Source: Candidatus Absconditabacterales bacterium | Lineage (GTDB): Bacteria > Patescibacteriota > Gracilibacteria > Absconditabacterales > Absconditicoccaceae | Reading direction: 5' to 3' | Assembly: GCA_937965925.1 (NCBI GenBank) | Contig: CALCME010000031.1 | Span: forward strand, 1 to 6,342 | Length of the DNA: 6,342 nucleotides | Shown: positions 6,203 through 6,342 of the stretch, piece after piece | Layout of the letters: each line of letters begins with the position of its first letter | Position numbering within the stretch: position 1 is the first letter of the stretch | The notes under the pieces: model-generated | Told to the model about the DNA's origin: nothing | Seen by the model: the letters and a program-made list of their open reading frames with translations, nothing else | The model's database searches: none | Program-made: the position numbers and the translations under genes

Positions 6203-6342
6203 CTACCAATCAACCTCTCCACCCGTATCGACCTGTTGCTGCATCTGTTGTCTTCAAAATAACGCGTCAAAAAGATCTTGTGGTTGCTGATTATCAGCTT
6301 GAGGTTTTTTATTAAAATGTTCTTGTTGCTTTGCTTGTTGCT
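6203..6342 (-). CDS. Gln-rich protein, C-terminal part (enters from right edge)
   Basis: The last 46 codons of a minus-strand gene end in TAG at 6205-6203. The visible sequence is rich in Gln: QQAKQQEHFNKKPQ, then PQDLFDALFGRQQMQQQ, and it ends GGEVDW. One glycine is UGA. Such tails are usually flexible and low-complexity, and no function can be read from this part. The plus strand is also open here but would encode an implausible run of cysteines, which is the antisense of the Gln codons. It probably lies ahead of, and is separately transcribed from, the 106-residue gene, since a promoter separates them. Confidence 0.7.

Noticed and set aside
6185..6215. A possible terminator after the Gln-rich gene (TTGAT and ATCAA arms followed by T's)
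   Set aside because: The stem has only five A-T-rich pairs and includes the stop codon, too weak to call.
6165..6342. A plus-strand frame starting ATGTCAACAG with many cysteines, resembling a small metal-binding protein
   Set aside because: The cysteine run is the reverse complement of a Gln-rich minus-strand coding tail that ends in a proper stop; that reading has normal composition for this genome.

Overview
The window reads coherently only if UGA encodes glycine and only UAA and UAG stop translation (translation table 25). In that code, long intact genes appear where the standard code shows short fragments, and three known families confirm it because UGA falls on their invariant glycines: a cyclophilin, FolD, and an FTR1 iron permease. 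Two bacterial groups are known to use this code, Gracilibacteria (BD1-5/GN02) and Absconditabacteria (SR1), so the DNA most likely comes from one of these reduced, host- or prey-associated Patescibacteria/CPR lineages. I cannot say which. The DNA is AT-rich, and no called start has a clear Shine-Dalgarno sequence.

Layout, left to right. (1) 1-362, minus: N-terminal 120 residues of ATP synthase subunit a (atpB), running off the left edge. (2) 363-838: a structured noncoding stretch with several inverted repeats and a terminator-like hairpin. (3) 839-2653, minus: an intact 604-residue protein I cannot assign. Its C-terminus resembles an OmpR-type winged helix and its body weakly resembles a GHMP kinase. 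An 18-bp perfect palindrome lies upstream and a terminator-like hairpin lies inside the gene. (4) 2838-2867: a terminator closing the next operon. (5) 2898-4464, minus: a two-gene operon, lipoprotein cyclophilin then folD. (6) 4465-4772: a divergent promoter region with a repeated CATCTATAGG motif. (7) 4773-5759, plus: an FTR1-family iron permease, the only plus-strand gene. (8) 5774-6094, minus: an orphan acidic 106-residue protein, tail to tail with FTR1, with a palindrome beside its promoter. (9) 6203-6342, minus: the Gln-rich C-terminus of a protein entering from the right edge.

The genes do not form one pathway. They cover energy conversion, periplasmic or surface protein folding, one-carbon metabolism and iron uptake. 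The least explained parts are the 604-residue protein with its unusual cis-elements, the RNA-like region between it and atpB, and the motif array between the cyclophilin and iron permease promoters. No tRNA, rRNA, CRISPR array, insertion sequence or phage gene was seen.
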